From: Trebonia kvetii
GTDB lineage: Bacteria > Actinomycetota > Actinomycetes > Streptosporangiales > Streptosporangiaceae
Direction of reading: 5' to 3'
Assembly (NCBI RefSeq): GCF_007827045.1
Contig: NZ_RPFW01000010.1
Coordinates: 22,261 to 86,260, forward strand
DNA: 64,000 nt
Shown piece by piece: positions 27,801 to 36,301 of the stretch. The notes under the pieces are model-generated. The model made no database searches, was not told where the DNA came from, and saw only the letters and a program-made list of their open reading frames with translations. How positions within the stretch are numbered: position 1 is the first letter of the stretch; each line of letters opens with the position of its first letter. The position numbers were made by a program, and so were the translations under genes.

Positions 27801-28364
27801 GACAACGCGCCGCGCCCCCCGGTGCCGCACCGTGTACCGGACAACCACGCCCGGCTGCTCATCGTCCGGCACGAGCGAGTCCGACCCCTCGGCATCCGTC
27901 CGCACCTCGACGGACCCGCCGGCCGGCACGCGGTGCCAGGTGGTCGCGGCCCGACCCGTCGGCGTCTCGTGCGTCTCAGACGGGGACCGCTCGTACCGCC
28001 CCCACTTGGCAACCACTGTGATCACGTCAACAGTCGTCGGCACGCTGAACGCTAGTCCGATGGCTGAGGCAGACATTGATCCCGAACGGACCGTGGCGTC
28101 TGCCTCAGGCCCCTCTTCCTCGCTATCGTCGCCGGAAGCCGGGGAGGCCACCTCCCGGTCGATAAGCTCCGGCTCCAGGTCGTCGTCGGCAGGCTCTTCC
28201 GGCGGCTGCCGCGGCACCAGTCGCCCGAGCATGTACCGCTCGGCTGGGGAGGTTCCTGGCGGAAGCTCTTCTTCTGGGCCGTCCCACGGTCCGAGCAGAT
28301 CCCGTTCGAGGAGGTCCTCCAGCTCGGCCCGGACCTGGAACGACGTGGCGTCTGGCGTGGTCAC
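24807..28364 (-). CDS. drmA: DISARM DrmA helicase
   Basis: A 1185-aa superfamily 2 helicase. After an N-terminal beta-rich region (1-440) come Walker A FFPTGGGKTEAY (about 470), IIQDELHLISDALGSM as motif II (DELH, about 725), VLVASTATV (motif III), ILLATSMLQVGVDVQ (motif V) and YIQATSRVGRS (motif VI, about 986). Between the motifs a Cys set (CPWCG, VYCSDPEGDC) may form a zinc site, as in other DUF1998-associated helicases. DrmA with DrmB forms the DNA-sensing core of DISARM. The GTG start overlaps the drmMI stop (GTGA) and its stop overlaps drmB. Confidence 0.92.
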   Translation of the reverse strand: MTTPDATSFQVRAELEDLLERDLLGPWDGPEEELPPGTSPAERYMLGRLVPRQPPEEPADDDLEPELIDREVASPASGDDSEEEGPEADATVRSGSMSASAIGLAFSVPTTVDVITVVAKWGRYERSPSETHETPTGRAATTWHRVPAGGSVEVRTDAEGSDSLVPDDEQPGVVVRYTVRHRGARRVVELALVNGQRTPAQSQDTARLYQTGLTVTALDGNEAIFLGHNDPDIAEPPHGSDDEKLRLELLHRATRRYANGRQCAVDACVRDGELRAWQLSTTCFPAAEVRLVVPGKVPGLVLDMARLGSLELGRDDLVRALRPLVTGYRKWLTEQGSRVESDPEIARYGDAGERAVAEARDVADRLERAIELLRTDGIAREAFRFANQAMALQRVRSEVVRARMSAPGADVSGLLRRLDVPDNRSWRPFQLAFVLLCLPGLTNPAHADAHRGLGDPGNAEVQLLFFPTGGGKTEAYLGLAAYTFAIRRLQGVVGSGPDAYDGTRGIAVLMRYTLRLLTAQQFQRASALVCACEMLRRERVEAGDSRWGTTPFRIGLWVGSSVSPNSFEEAERQITESRGSEKVLGGVLQLPVCPWCGSRLSSANVQTNRLRRRVLVYCSDPEGDCAFSPRNSPDEGLPVLTVDEEIYRLTPGLVIATVDKLAQLPWKAATATLFGLVDTECTRHGWQNPDFRSFCGPGGHPARADLPRVVIQPAMRLRPPDLIIQDELHLISDALGSMVGLYETAIDRLSSRGPIRPVLVASTATVRRARDQVEQVFARGLTVFPPPVLDAGETYFSATVPPSPSTPGRRYRGILAPGERLKSVEIRVASALMELAQFLFDRYGAAADPYMTLVDYFTATRELAGMRRLVEDDITDRLRSQQVRTRRRAPIVQELTGRMPSSRIAESLADLEHRFDPELDSTAALDELRRDPDGARARSEARGSRPIDILLATSMLQVGVDVQRLGLMAVTGQPKNAAEYIQATSRVGRSPARPGLVVTIYQWSRPRDLAHYESFGYDHATFGLRVEGLTTTPFSDRALDRGLTGVLVTLLRHSGVSSLPNVAAHSVPLSGPFAAALLDAIATRAEAVTHEAQRAAAVRAELQHRLDRWYARRQAVQTGRLGYKEAPDVNGLLREPDEGAWDLWSAPMSMREVEAEILLQLDRDDRSVGDAPAWSYERSTSGGPA

Positions 28365-31300
28365 GACGGGTTCTCCAGCTTGTAGCGCCGGTGGTTCTCT
28401 TCGAGCAGTCGGTCAAGCAACTCGAACCGGGTCTCCTTGCTCACCGTCCAACGGATCCCGATCTTCGTCGGATGATGACCGATTTTTAGGTCGAGGTCGT
28501 CCCAACCGTAGGCGCGCATCACGGCTTCGTCGATCGCGAAGTGAATGTCGCGAAGTTCTTGGATCGCCGGCTCATGGTTATCAGGGTCGTGGATCCGGTT
28601 GTAGGTGGAGGTCAGACCCCAGGCCCGGGAAGTCATAAGGTCCCGGCGAGTCGTGTCGAGCTGATGCCCTAGCGCTTCAAGTTCCGGAGTCGGCTTCGGG
28701 CGTGGCAGTGTGAGGAACACGTCCGACGGCGCATACCTGATGCTTGAACCGAGCATTGAGGTGTAACGGATCACCCAAGTCGAATGCATGCTCGATGAGA
28801 GGACTGCAAGATTTGTAAAGTCGTCGAGGGCGAAGACCGCAGTCATGTGCGAGAAAACTTGGCCGGTTCGGACGCGAACCGGCATGATCACGCTGCCCAC
28901 TAGCGAGATTGCAAGCACGTGATCCAGCCCTTCAATCGATCTATACAACCCGGGCCGGTTGTCTCCATATATCCACCATCGATTACGATGGGAATCTCGC
29001 CGCTTACGATCACGTTCAGGCTTAACCGTGCGGCGGACTATATCGATACAGTTCGGATATTCCTCGGCGTGCTCTAGTGGCCAATCGTGGAAATTTATAA
29101 TCCAACGGCTGGCCGAGCAATCTGGTCGCTGATTTAGATCTCTACCGATTACGTATGATTGAAGCACATCGGAATTTCGGCGATCGCGCGCGATAAGCTC
29201 GTCCTTCTCATCGGTGGCAAGTGTGAAACCTAGGCCCACCACCACTGATCCTTGGAAGCATATACGGTCGTTTTCGCGGAGCCTCTGTGGCCTACCGTTT
29301 ACTCGCCCATACGGCTCAAGGTCAGGGCCGATGGAGGGTACTTCCTCGCCGTCTAGCCAGTAGACGGCCCCTCTTGCGGGTTTGACGCGGCTCGCCCAGA
29401 CCTCGATTATCAACAGACTGGCGCTTCTTGTTGGCCATGCGTGTTGGGAGCGGCCTGCGCGAACGGTAAGAGCCGCTCGCCCCATGCCGACTTCAAGGGT
29501 GTCACCTTCGATGAGGGCACTGGTCGTGACGAGACCGAGTTGGCCTCTATTAGACAGTAGGCGCTCGTCGCGGAGCAGAAACCTGGCGGCTAGGTCTGCG
29601 TTGCCCTTGGCGCCGCGGCCGTCCCAACGTTGGAGCCACGCCAAGTAGTCATCACCCAGCGTTCCAGAGATTTTCTTGCCGCCCCGGAACGGTGGATTTC
29701 CGATGATGGCGTCGAAACCGGGGTTGGTCGTGTCGGCGAAGATCTCCGGGAAGGCCAGTGGCCAGTGGAAAGGTTCACGATCGACCGTTCCCGCAGGATG
29801 CGGATCTTGGAGATTCCTCTTGACGTATTCGGTCAGGTCCTCTTCATTGGCCACCTTGAAGTACAGGGGCAGGAATGCCTGGTCAAGACTCCTGCCCTTC
29901 AATTTCGCGTTTGCGAGGCCGGCCGCCGTAATCGCGTCGGCCACCGTAGTGATCTCGCCGGACAGCTTCTCCGCCTGGGCGAGGAGCCTCGCCTTGTGTT
30001 CAATATCCCGGATCGTGACGCCGCCGGTCGCGGTGATCTTACGGCGGAGGTCGGCGGCCTGGGCGAGCTTGTCGCGCCACTCTGAGGCGAAGTCGAGGGT
30101 GCCGTGGTGCAGGCGGCGGCCCTCCTTCGCGTCTACATGCAGCGACTCCAGTTGCTCCAGGCTGACCAGTCCCAGCAGCGAGTCCCCGGCCGCGAGGCGG
30201 TCGTCGAGGAAGCCGAAGGGCCGTTCGGTGTCCATCGTGATCAGCCACAGCGACAGCTTCGCCATCTCGACGGCGAGCGGGTTGATGTCCACGCCGTACA
30301 GGCAGTGCTCGGTGATCTCACGGCGGGCCTTGAGCAGGAGTTGGTCCGCTTCGGCGTCCGCGCCGACGCGGCCGGCGGTGCGGTGCAGGTCCATGGCGAG
30401 GGCTTCGGCGTCACCTTCGTCCAGCCACGCCTCGACCAGGCGGTCGGCGAGATAGCGGCAGGCAGCGACGAGGAACGCGCCGGAGCCCATCGCGATGTCC
30501 GCGACCTTGAGCTCGAGGATCTGCTTGGACGGGCGGATCCGCCACTGCGTCGTGTCCGACGTCTCCAGGGGACCGGGGCGGTAGACGAGGGGCTGGAGGG
30601 CACCTTCGGCGACCTCTTCGGCGAGGGACCGGGGCGTGTAGTGGGTGCCGGTCGCGGCGCGGCGGTGCGACCGGGTCACGTACCGGCTACCCGCCGGGAA
30701 GAGCGCCGGCAGCCCAAGCTCGTCGAAGCTGAGCAGCCCAAGGAACGGCCTGATCTGATCGGCCAGCTCGGGGTCGGCGACGGCCCGCTGGAGCCCGCTG
30801 ACCCGCTCGGCGTCGGCGGCGGGGTTCTCGAGTGCGGCCTGCACCCGCTTCGCCGACCAGCCGGTGCGGTCGGTGAAGTCCTTGACCTTTAGGGCGGCGG
30901 CGCTGGCGAGCGTGATCTCCGCGTCTTCCTTGATCTTCTGCGGCCACTTCGACGGGCGGGCCAGGCCAAGCACGGTCTCGGTGGCGGTGCGGACCTCCAG
31001 TTCGAGGAGTCCTTCGTAGACGTAGCCGATCTGCTCCACGTCCAGGGCGCGGAAGGTAAGGCGGCGGCGTTCGCCGCCGATGACCACGTACTGCACGGCG
31101 CGCAGCATCCGCAGCACCGTTCGGTCGTCCACAGCGGGCGGCCGCGCCGCGGCGGCGGGCGTGCCGGCGTCCGGACGGCCTTCGAGCCACGGGTAGCGGT
31201 CGGGGTCGAAGAGGCCGCCGCCGTATGCGGGCAGCCGCAGGTCCTCGTGCGCGACACCCGAATGTACGGCACGGGTGACGGCGAGCAGCCGGTGCCAGGC

Positions 31301-32416
31301 GGCGGTGCGCTGGCCGAGGACCGCGCCGAGGCTGTCGGCCTGTTCTAGCTGCTCGACGAGGTGGCCGACGCTGTAGGCGGTGACGTACAGGTCGTCGTCG
31401 CTTGGCAGCAGGCGGCGTTCCTCGGCGAACAGCAGGAACACGACGCGCATCATCATCGTGACGACGCCGGCGTAGAAGTCGTCGTCGCTGACACCGGCCA
31501 GGAGCGTGGCGTTCGATTCGCGGTCGAGCTGGTCGAGCGTCGTGACGAGGAGCTCGACGGCCTCGCGGACCTGGCGGCCGAGTTGCTCGGTGACCTCTTC
31601 CTGGCGTTCGAGCGACTCGGCGAACAGGGCCGGAAGCTTGTCCTTCGGCTGCGCCGCCTGGAAGCGGGCCCGGGTGAGCAGGGCGACGAGCCCCTCCAGG
31701 GACTTCGGCTCCTCGCTGAACAGGGACGCGTCCCACACGGCGGCACCGGTCGCACCGCCGCGCGGCGCGGTGACCAGCGCCCACCAGCGCCCGTCGGTGA
31801 CGATCCCGGCCGGCACGTCCCTGGCACGGAGCAGCACTGCCAGTCGCTCGACGGCGTTCGCCGTCCAGGTGCCGGTCGTGGTCCGGGTCAGCGGATGCGT
31901 CCCCCAGGCGGTGACCATCCCGAGCAGCTTCCACGGCCCGCCGCTCGTGCCACCGCCGCCGCTCGTCTCGGCGTCGTCGCCTTCGGCGTCTTCGTCGTCC
32001 TCCGGCTCGTCATCTTCGGAGGCGTCCGCCAGGTCGGAGTCGTCGTCGGCGTCCTCAGCCGCGTCGTCTTCGGCCTCGTCGAAGTAGCCGAAGTCGGGGC
32101 GGAGGGTGACTCCGTGGTCGGCCACGATCTCTGTGAGGGTCTGCGGCATGGCGTCGTCGATGACGAGGTGCTGCTGCCAGTCGAAGACGTCGCGCAGCAC
32201 GCCCGCGATGACCGCGTGCCTGCTGGCGCCGCGGTCGTCCATCATCTGGGCGATGAGCCCGCGGATGGCCGCGCGCCGCTGGACGGGCACCTCCGGCAGC
32301 CCGTTCGGGAAGACCCGGTGCACGACGGGCAGGGTGAGGAACGGCCCGGAGACTTGCAGCAGCTCCAGCCACGCGTGCCGCTTGCGGATCTCCTCGCTGA
32401 CGCCCTGTGCTCTCAT
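28361..32416 (-). CDS. drmMI: DISARM DrmMI, N6-adenine DNA methyltransferase
   Basis: A 1351-aa protein. The N-terminal region (1-110) is followed by a very acidic low-complexity stretch (about 114-152, EDDAAEDADDDSDLADASED) and a substrate-like alpha/beta domain. The methyltransferase core has SAM motif I (DIAMGSGAFLVAACR, about 640) and catalytic NPPF in IIGNPPFRGGK (about 906). A C-terminal target-recognition region follows, ending near MRAYGWDDLDL. This layout is shared with PglX and Eco57I-type enzymes. It methylates adenine in host DNA so that DISARM spares it. The site is not predictable from sequence. It is coupled by ATGA to drmD and by GTGA to drmA. The recognition part (28.7-29.6 kb) is less GC-biased than the rest, hinting at exchange of that domain. 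Confidence 0.9.
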   Translation of the reverse strand: MRAQGVSEEIRKRHAWLELLQVSGPFLTLPVVHRVFPNGLPEVPVQRRAAIRGLIAQMMDDRGASRHAVIAGVLRDVFDWQQHLVIDDAMPQTLTEIVADHGVTLRPDFGYFDEAEDDAAEDADDDSDLADASEDDEPEDDEDAEGDDAETSGGGGTSGGPWKLLGMVTAWGTHPLTRTTTGTWTANAVERLAVLLRARDVPAGIVTDGRWWALVTAPRGGATGAAVWDASLFSEEPKSLEGLVALLTRARFQAAQPKDKLPALFAESLERQEEVTEQLGRQVREAVELLVTTLDQLDRESNATLLAGVSDDDFYAGVVTMMMRVVFLLFAEERRLLPSDDDLYVTAYSVGHLVEQLEQADSLGAVLGQRTAAWHRLLAVTRAVHSGVAHEDLRLPAYGGGLFDPDRYPWLEGRPDAGTPAAAARPPAVDDRTVLRMLRAVQYVVIGGERRRLTFRALDVEQIGYVYEGLLELEVRTATETVLGLARPSKWPQKIKEDAEITLASAAALKVKDFTDRTGWSAKRVQAALENPAADAERVSGLQRAVADPELADQIRPFLGLLSFDELGLPALFPAGSRYVTRSHRRAATGTHYTPRSLAEEVAEGALQPLVYRPGPLETSDTTQWRIRPSKQILELKVADIAMGSGAFLVAACRYLADRLVEAWLDEGDAEALAMDLHRTAGRVGADAEADQLLLKARREITEHCLYGVDINPLAVEMAKLSLWLITMDTERPFGFLDDRLAAGDSLLGLVSLEQLESLHVDAKEGRRLHHGTLDFASEWRDKLAQAADLRRKITATGGVTIRDIEHKARLLAQAEKLSGEITTVADAITAAGLANAKLKGRSLDQAFLPLYFKVANEEDLTEYVKRNLQDPHPAGTVDREPFHWPLAFPEIFADTTNPGFDAIIGNPPFRGGKKISGTLGDDYLAWLQRWDGRGAKGNADLAARFLLRDERLLSNRGQLGLVTTSALIEGDTLEVGMGRAALTVRAGRSQHAWPTRSASLLIIEVWASRVKPARGAVYWLDGEEVPSIGPDLEPYGRVNGRPQRLRENDRICFQGSVVVGLGFTLATDEKDELIARDRRNSDVLQSYVIGRDLNQRPDCSASRWIINFHDWPLEHAEEYPNCIDIVRRTVKPERDRKRRDSHRNRWWIYGDNRPGLYRSIEGLDHVLAISLVGSVIMPVRVRTGQVFSHMTAVFALDDFTNLAVLSSSMHSTWVIRYTSMLGSSIRYAPSDVFLTLPRPKPTPELEALGHQLDTTRRDLMTSRAWGLTSTYNRIHDPDNHEPAIQELRDIHFAIDEAVMRAYGWDDLDLKIGHHPTKIGIRWTVSKETRFELLDRLLEENHRRYKLENPS

Positions 32417-35400
32417 TCGGCCACCTCATCCGGGACGCACAGGGCGACGGCGAACGGGAAGACCAGTTCGCGGACGTTCTCGTAGCGCCGCCCGATCGCG
32501 TCAAGCTCGCGCTGCTTCTCTTCGTCGAGGCCGTCGCGGCGCGCGGCCCACGCCTGGCGATCCCGGTCGTACTGATGCTTCTCCAGCTCATCAAGCTGGT
32601 CAAAGGTGAGCTGGACTGCTCCCGGCCCATCCAATGCGGTGTCCAGGTTCGCCTTGAGCTGAGTGAACACCGTATCGACGTTGCGCTGCTCGGTGGCCTC
32701 GCGCTGGTCCAAGGTCCGTTGCAGGCGCTCCTTGCGTTCCTTCTTGCGTAGCTCCACGTCGCCCGCGAGCAGCGGCTCAAGCTCGCCCCACCGGCCCGCG
32801 AAGTCGAGCCGCGCTGCTTCGGTGGCGAGGCGGCAGGCGTCCGGTTCGAGGGCGGCCTCGACGGCGGCGTGCAGCGCCTCGTGCCGGCGTTCTTCTAGCT
32901 CCACCCGCCGGGAGCGTCCGGTCGGCGGGACGATCCGGGCTGACAGCATGATCTCCTCGTGCAGCCGCCGCCCGTCGGCCCCGACTAGGACGAGACGGGC
33001 GAACACGGCGACGAGCGGGCCGTTGACGCCCGCGTCCGCGGGCGGCGTGAACTTGAGCGCGGCGACCCGGTTGAGGGCCACGCGCCCGCCCCAGATCGCC
33101 GAGCGGAGCAGCCGCGTCGCCTGGGCGACAAGCGGATACTCCAGGTGGGCGAGGACGACATCGTCGCGGCCCTCGGCGGCCTTCGCGTTGAACGTGAGGG
33201 GCCGCAGGTGCCCGTCGAGCGGATCGGGGAGCCCGGTCACGGTCCGCTCCCACCCGGCGCGCAGTGCGGGCGGGGCGATCAGGCCGTCCGGTTCGTCGGC
33301 CAGCGGCGGCTGGTCGGCGAGGGCCAGGGCGGTGTCCACGACGCGGCGGACGTTGGCGGGGGCGACGTGCAGTTCCCTGATGCTCGCGTCGAGCTGGTCG
33401 TGCAGCTTGCGGACCTGGTCGCGCAGGTCGCGTTCGGCGCGCAGCAGGCTGGTGGACGCCTTCGGCGTGACCTGGAGCGGGTCGATGAGCCGCGGTCGGC
33501 CGAGCATCCGGGCCTCGACCGCGTGCGCGAGGACGGGGTTGACGCTGCCGAGGTCCTGGCGTTCGGTCGCGACCTTCTGCGCTACCCGGGACAGGTACTC
33601 CAGGTCTCCGGCGTAGGAGCCCTCGGGTTCTTTGTCCCAGCCGGCGCCGACGAAGTGGGACACCTCTACTTCGTGCGTCTGGCCGTGCCGGTCCACGCGG
33701 CCGATCCGCTGCTCGAGCCGGTTGGGGTTGAACGGGATGTCGTAGTGGATGACCCGGTGGCAGTGCCGCTGCAGGTCGATGCCCTCGCTCGCGGCGTCGG
33801 TCGCGAGCAGGATGCGGACCGGGTCGCGGTCCAGGCCGGCCTGGAACGCGGCCTTGAGGTGCTCGCGCTTGTTCTCGTCCATGCCGCCGAACAGCAGGCC
33901 GAGCCGGTCCCCGCCCAGGCCCCGGGCGGTCAGGATGCCGGCCAGCCACTGCTGGGTGGCCTTGTACTCGGTGAAGACGATGACGCGCTCGCCCTGGTCC
34001 CAGTCGCCGTGGGGGCGGCAGATGCGGTTGAGCTCGGCGACGAGCGCCTTGGCCTTGGTGTCGGCGGGCTCGGCGTGGCGCTGCGCCCACTCGGCGAGCT
34101 GGCGCCGGTAGGCGGCCTCCATGACGGAGCCGCCGGGGTCCCGCACGTCATCGAGGAGGCTGGGCAGGCTGGCGACACGGCCGAATACCTCACGCTCGTC
34201 GTCGCTGCCGGGATCGTCGTCGGCCGGCTCGGTGTCCCAGCCGAGGACGTCGTCCATCCAGTCCAGGTCATCGGCGGTGCCCGGGGTAACCACCGCCCGT
34301 TCGGGACGATGATTCTGCTCTTCGCTTTCGAGATGGGCCTCTAGCGTCAGGGCGAAGGCCGCGGGGGAAGAGAAGAGGCGCTTCTTGAGGATGAGCGTCA
34401 CCAGGTCGCCGGCGCGGGCCTGGGCCGCGCCGGGCTTGGTGCGGCGCGCCGCGGTGTAGAGCTGGAGCAGGTCGTAGGCCTCGCGCTCGGCGTCGGTGTA
34501 GGCGATGTCGACCGCGCTGATCGTGCGGGCGGGGAAGCGCTCGGTGCCGTCGGGGTTCTTGATGTCGGTCTTGAGGCGGCGGATCATGACCTGGTCGAGG
34601 ACGGCCTTGTCCGGTTCCTGGCCCTTGAAGAAACGCTGCGGGTCGAGCATCTCAAGCAGCGCCTGCCACGACCACGAGTAGCCGTTGTGCGGGGTCGCGG
34701 ACAGGAAAAGGTGATGCTGGCTCTGCTCGGTGAGCCTCCTGACCGCCTGCGTCTGCTTGCTCTCGACCGGGTAGCCGGTGGGCTTCGGCGGCTCGGCGAG
34801 CGCACAGTGGTGCACCTCGTCGACGATCAGCAGGTCGAAGAAGCCGGGGAACCTGCTCTCGTTCGTCAGGACCTCATCCAGCATGCGCTGGACTCTTGGC
34901 GTTCTCAGCCATTGGAGGCTGATGATCGTTCTCGGGTAGACGGCGAAGGGGTTGGCTTCCAGGCCGTGGGAGCGGCGGAGCTCCCTGAGCTGGGCGGTGT
35001 CCAGGATCTGGAATTGCAGTCCGAACTTGGACTCCATCTCCTCGTGCCACTTGAGCGTGAGCGACGCCGGGCAGACCACGATGACGCGCCGTGCCCGGTG
35101 GCGCAGCAGCATCTCCTGCACGACCAGGCCGGCCTCGATCGTCTTGCCGAGGCCCACGTCGTCGGCGATGAGCAGGTTGACCCGCGGCATGGCGAGCGCT
35201 CTCGCCACCGGTTCGAGCTGGTACTCCTCGATGGTGATGCCCGAGCGGAACGGGGCCTGGAGCGTGCGGGTGTCGGCGCTCGCGACGGTGCCCCAGCGGA
35301 CGGCGTCGAGGAAGGCGCCGAGCTGCTGCGGGTCGTCCCAGTTTTCTTCTGTCACCGCCGGCAGCTGGGTGGCGGGGACAATCTCGCGGCCGGGCTCGAC

Positions 35401-35640
35401 CTCCCAGGCGACGGTCAGCTCGTCGCCGAGGTCGTCGTCGCTGACACTGGTGAGGGTGACGAGGGTGCGGCCGGGGATCCGGGTGGCGGCGAGCTCGTCC
35501 TGGGGCTGGCGGCTGCTGTTGACGCTGCTTACTACCCACTGCTGGCCGCGGACCCTGACTAGCTGGCCCGCCTCTGGTACGTCCGGGTTCCGCGGGGCCG
35601 GACCCCGCGTGTCAGAGGCCTCGGCCGAGACAGCCGTCAT
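32413..35640 (-). CDS. drmD: DISARM DrmD, SNF2-type helicase
   Basis: A 1075-aa SNF2/RapA-like protein. It has Walker A ADDVGLGKTIEAGLV (about 163), LLIVDEVHHCAL (DEVH, about 273), FLSATPHNGY (motif III), and a C-terminal helicase lobe with ILLATDAASEGIDLQ and NPNRLEQRIGRVDRHGQ (about 645). A long coiled, charged region (about 750-1075) follows. DrmD is the class 1-specific helicase and first gene of the operon. An AAGGTGG site precedes ATG 35640. The promoter should lie in the 660 bases shared with the divergently read kinase gene. Confidence 0.92.
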   Translation of the reverse strand: MTAVSAEASDTRGPAPRNPDVPEAGQLVRVRGQQWVVSSVNSSRQPQDELAATRIPGRTLVTLTSVSDDDLGDELTVAWEVEPGREIVPATQLPAVTEENWDDPQQLGAFLDAVRWGTVASADTRTLQAPFRSGITIEEYQLEPVARALAMPRVNLLIADDVGLGKTIEAGLVVQEMLLRHRARRVIVVCPASLTLKWHEEMESKFGLQFQILDTAQLRELRRSHGLEANPFAVYPRTIISLQWLRTPRVQRMLDEVLTNESRFPGFFDLLIVDEVHHCALAEPPKPTGYPVESKQTQAVRRLTEQSQHHLFLSATPHNGYSWSWQALLEMLDPQRFFKGQEPDKAVLDQVMIRRLKTDIKNPDGTERFPARTISAVDIAYTDAEREAYDLLQLYTAARRTKPGAAQARAGDLVTLILKKRLFSSPAAFALTLEAHLESEEQNHRPERAVVTPGTADDLDWMDDVLGWDTEPADDDPGSDDEREVFGRVASLPSLLDDVRDPGGSVMEAAYRRQLAEWAQRHAEPADTKAKALVAELNRICRPHGDWDQGERVIVFTEYKATQQWLAGILTARGLGGDRLGLLFGGMDENKREHLKAAFQAGLDRDPVRILLATDAASEGIDLQRHCHRVIHYDIPFNPNRLEQRIGRVDRHGQTHEVEVSHFVGAGWDKEPEGSYAGDLEYLSRVAQKVATERQDLGSVNPVLAHAVEARMLGRPRLIDPLQVTPKASTSLLRAERDLRDQVRKLHDQLDASIRELHVAPANVRRVVDTALALADQPPLADEPDGLIAPPALRAGWERTVTGLPDPLDGHLRPLTFNAKAAEGRDDVVLAHLEYPLVAQATRLLRSAIWGGRVALNRVAALKFTPPADAGVNGPLVAVFARLVLVGADGRRLHEEIMLSARIVPPTGRSRRVELEERRHEALHAAVEAALEPDACRLATEAARLDFAGRWGELEPLLAGDVELRKKERKERLQRTLDQREATEQRNVDTVFTQLKANLDTALDGPGAVQLTFDQLDELEKHQYDRDRQAWAARRDGLDEEKQRELDAIGRRYENVRELVFPFAVALCVPDEVAE

Positions 35641-35867
35641 GGACCACCTTCCGAGTCCTCGTCTTCGCGCACTGTGCGCCTTTGTGACGCAAGGCTAGCG
35701 CGACATCACGTACAGTGTCGAAACGGTTACACTGCTACGCGAAGCGTACTGAAGCAGCACATTCTTCTCCAATGTTTCCCAGGAAGATCCCTCAGCTGAC
35801 GGGATTGGGTACGCCGGACGGTAACGAACGAGCATGCGGTCCTGAATGCCTTCGCCTTGGACCTGTC

Positions 35868-36230
35868 GGCTCACGCATCGTCGTCATCGACCTGGCCGCC
35901 GATGAGAACGCCCAGTAGATATTCGAGACTCTCAACACCCGCGGCGCGCAGCTGACCGCCGGTGACCTGATCAAGAACTTCATCTTCCAGAGGCTCACCG
36001 AAACGGGCGTTCAGGTCGAGGAAGCCTACGAACACTCCTGGAAGGAGTTCGAGTCCGGGTTCTGGGAGACGGAGATCCGGGCGGGCCGCTGGCGCCACCA
36101 TCGGTCATCGATATTCCTGAACCAGTGGCTGATGGCCAAGACCGGAAAGGAGATCCTCGCCCGCGAGGTGTTTCACCGGTTCAAGAGTTACGCCGACTTT
36201 GACGCTGAGCCTGCTTCGGTCCCGGGAGCC
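35868..36230 (+). pseudogene. DUF262 (GmrSD-like) gene fragment with in-frame stop
   Basis: Reading rightward, RIVVIDLAADENAQ, a TAG stop at 35916-35918, then IFETLNTRGAQLTAGDLIKNF and IFQRLTETGVQVEEAYEHSW. This is the core of the DUF262/ParB-like NTPase domain found in GmrS/GmrSD and similar restriction proteins, including the conserved IFETLNxRG and DLIKNF signatures. Neither the N-terminal catalytic region nor the C-terminal half remains. About 110 recognisable residues are left, interrupted by one stop, so it is a relic. It lies between drmD and the kinase and indicates that a second defence gene once occupied the spot. Confidence 0.7.
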
Positions 36231-36258
36231 GTCGTCTCGGAGGGGTCATCCCTTAGTC

Positions 36259-36280
36259 CCGCATGCAGCGGGACATGCGG
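36259..36280. promoter_or_regulatory. Inverted repeat before the kinase gene
   Basis: CCGCATG and CATGCGG flank an 8-base spacer, ending 21 bases before the kinase ATG. The position would suit an operator or a structured leader. There is no T-run, so a terminator is unlikely. Function is inferred from position only. Confidence 0.3.
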
Positions 36281-36301
36281 ACTTCTTTCTAGTATTGGCG
36301 T

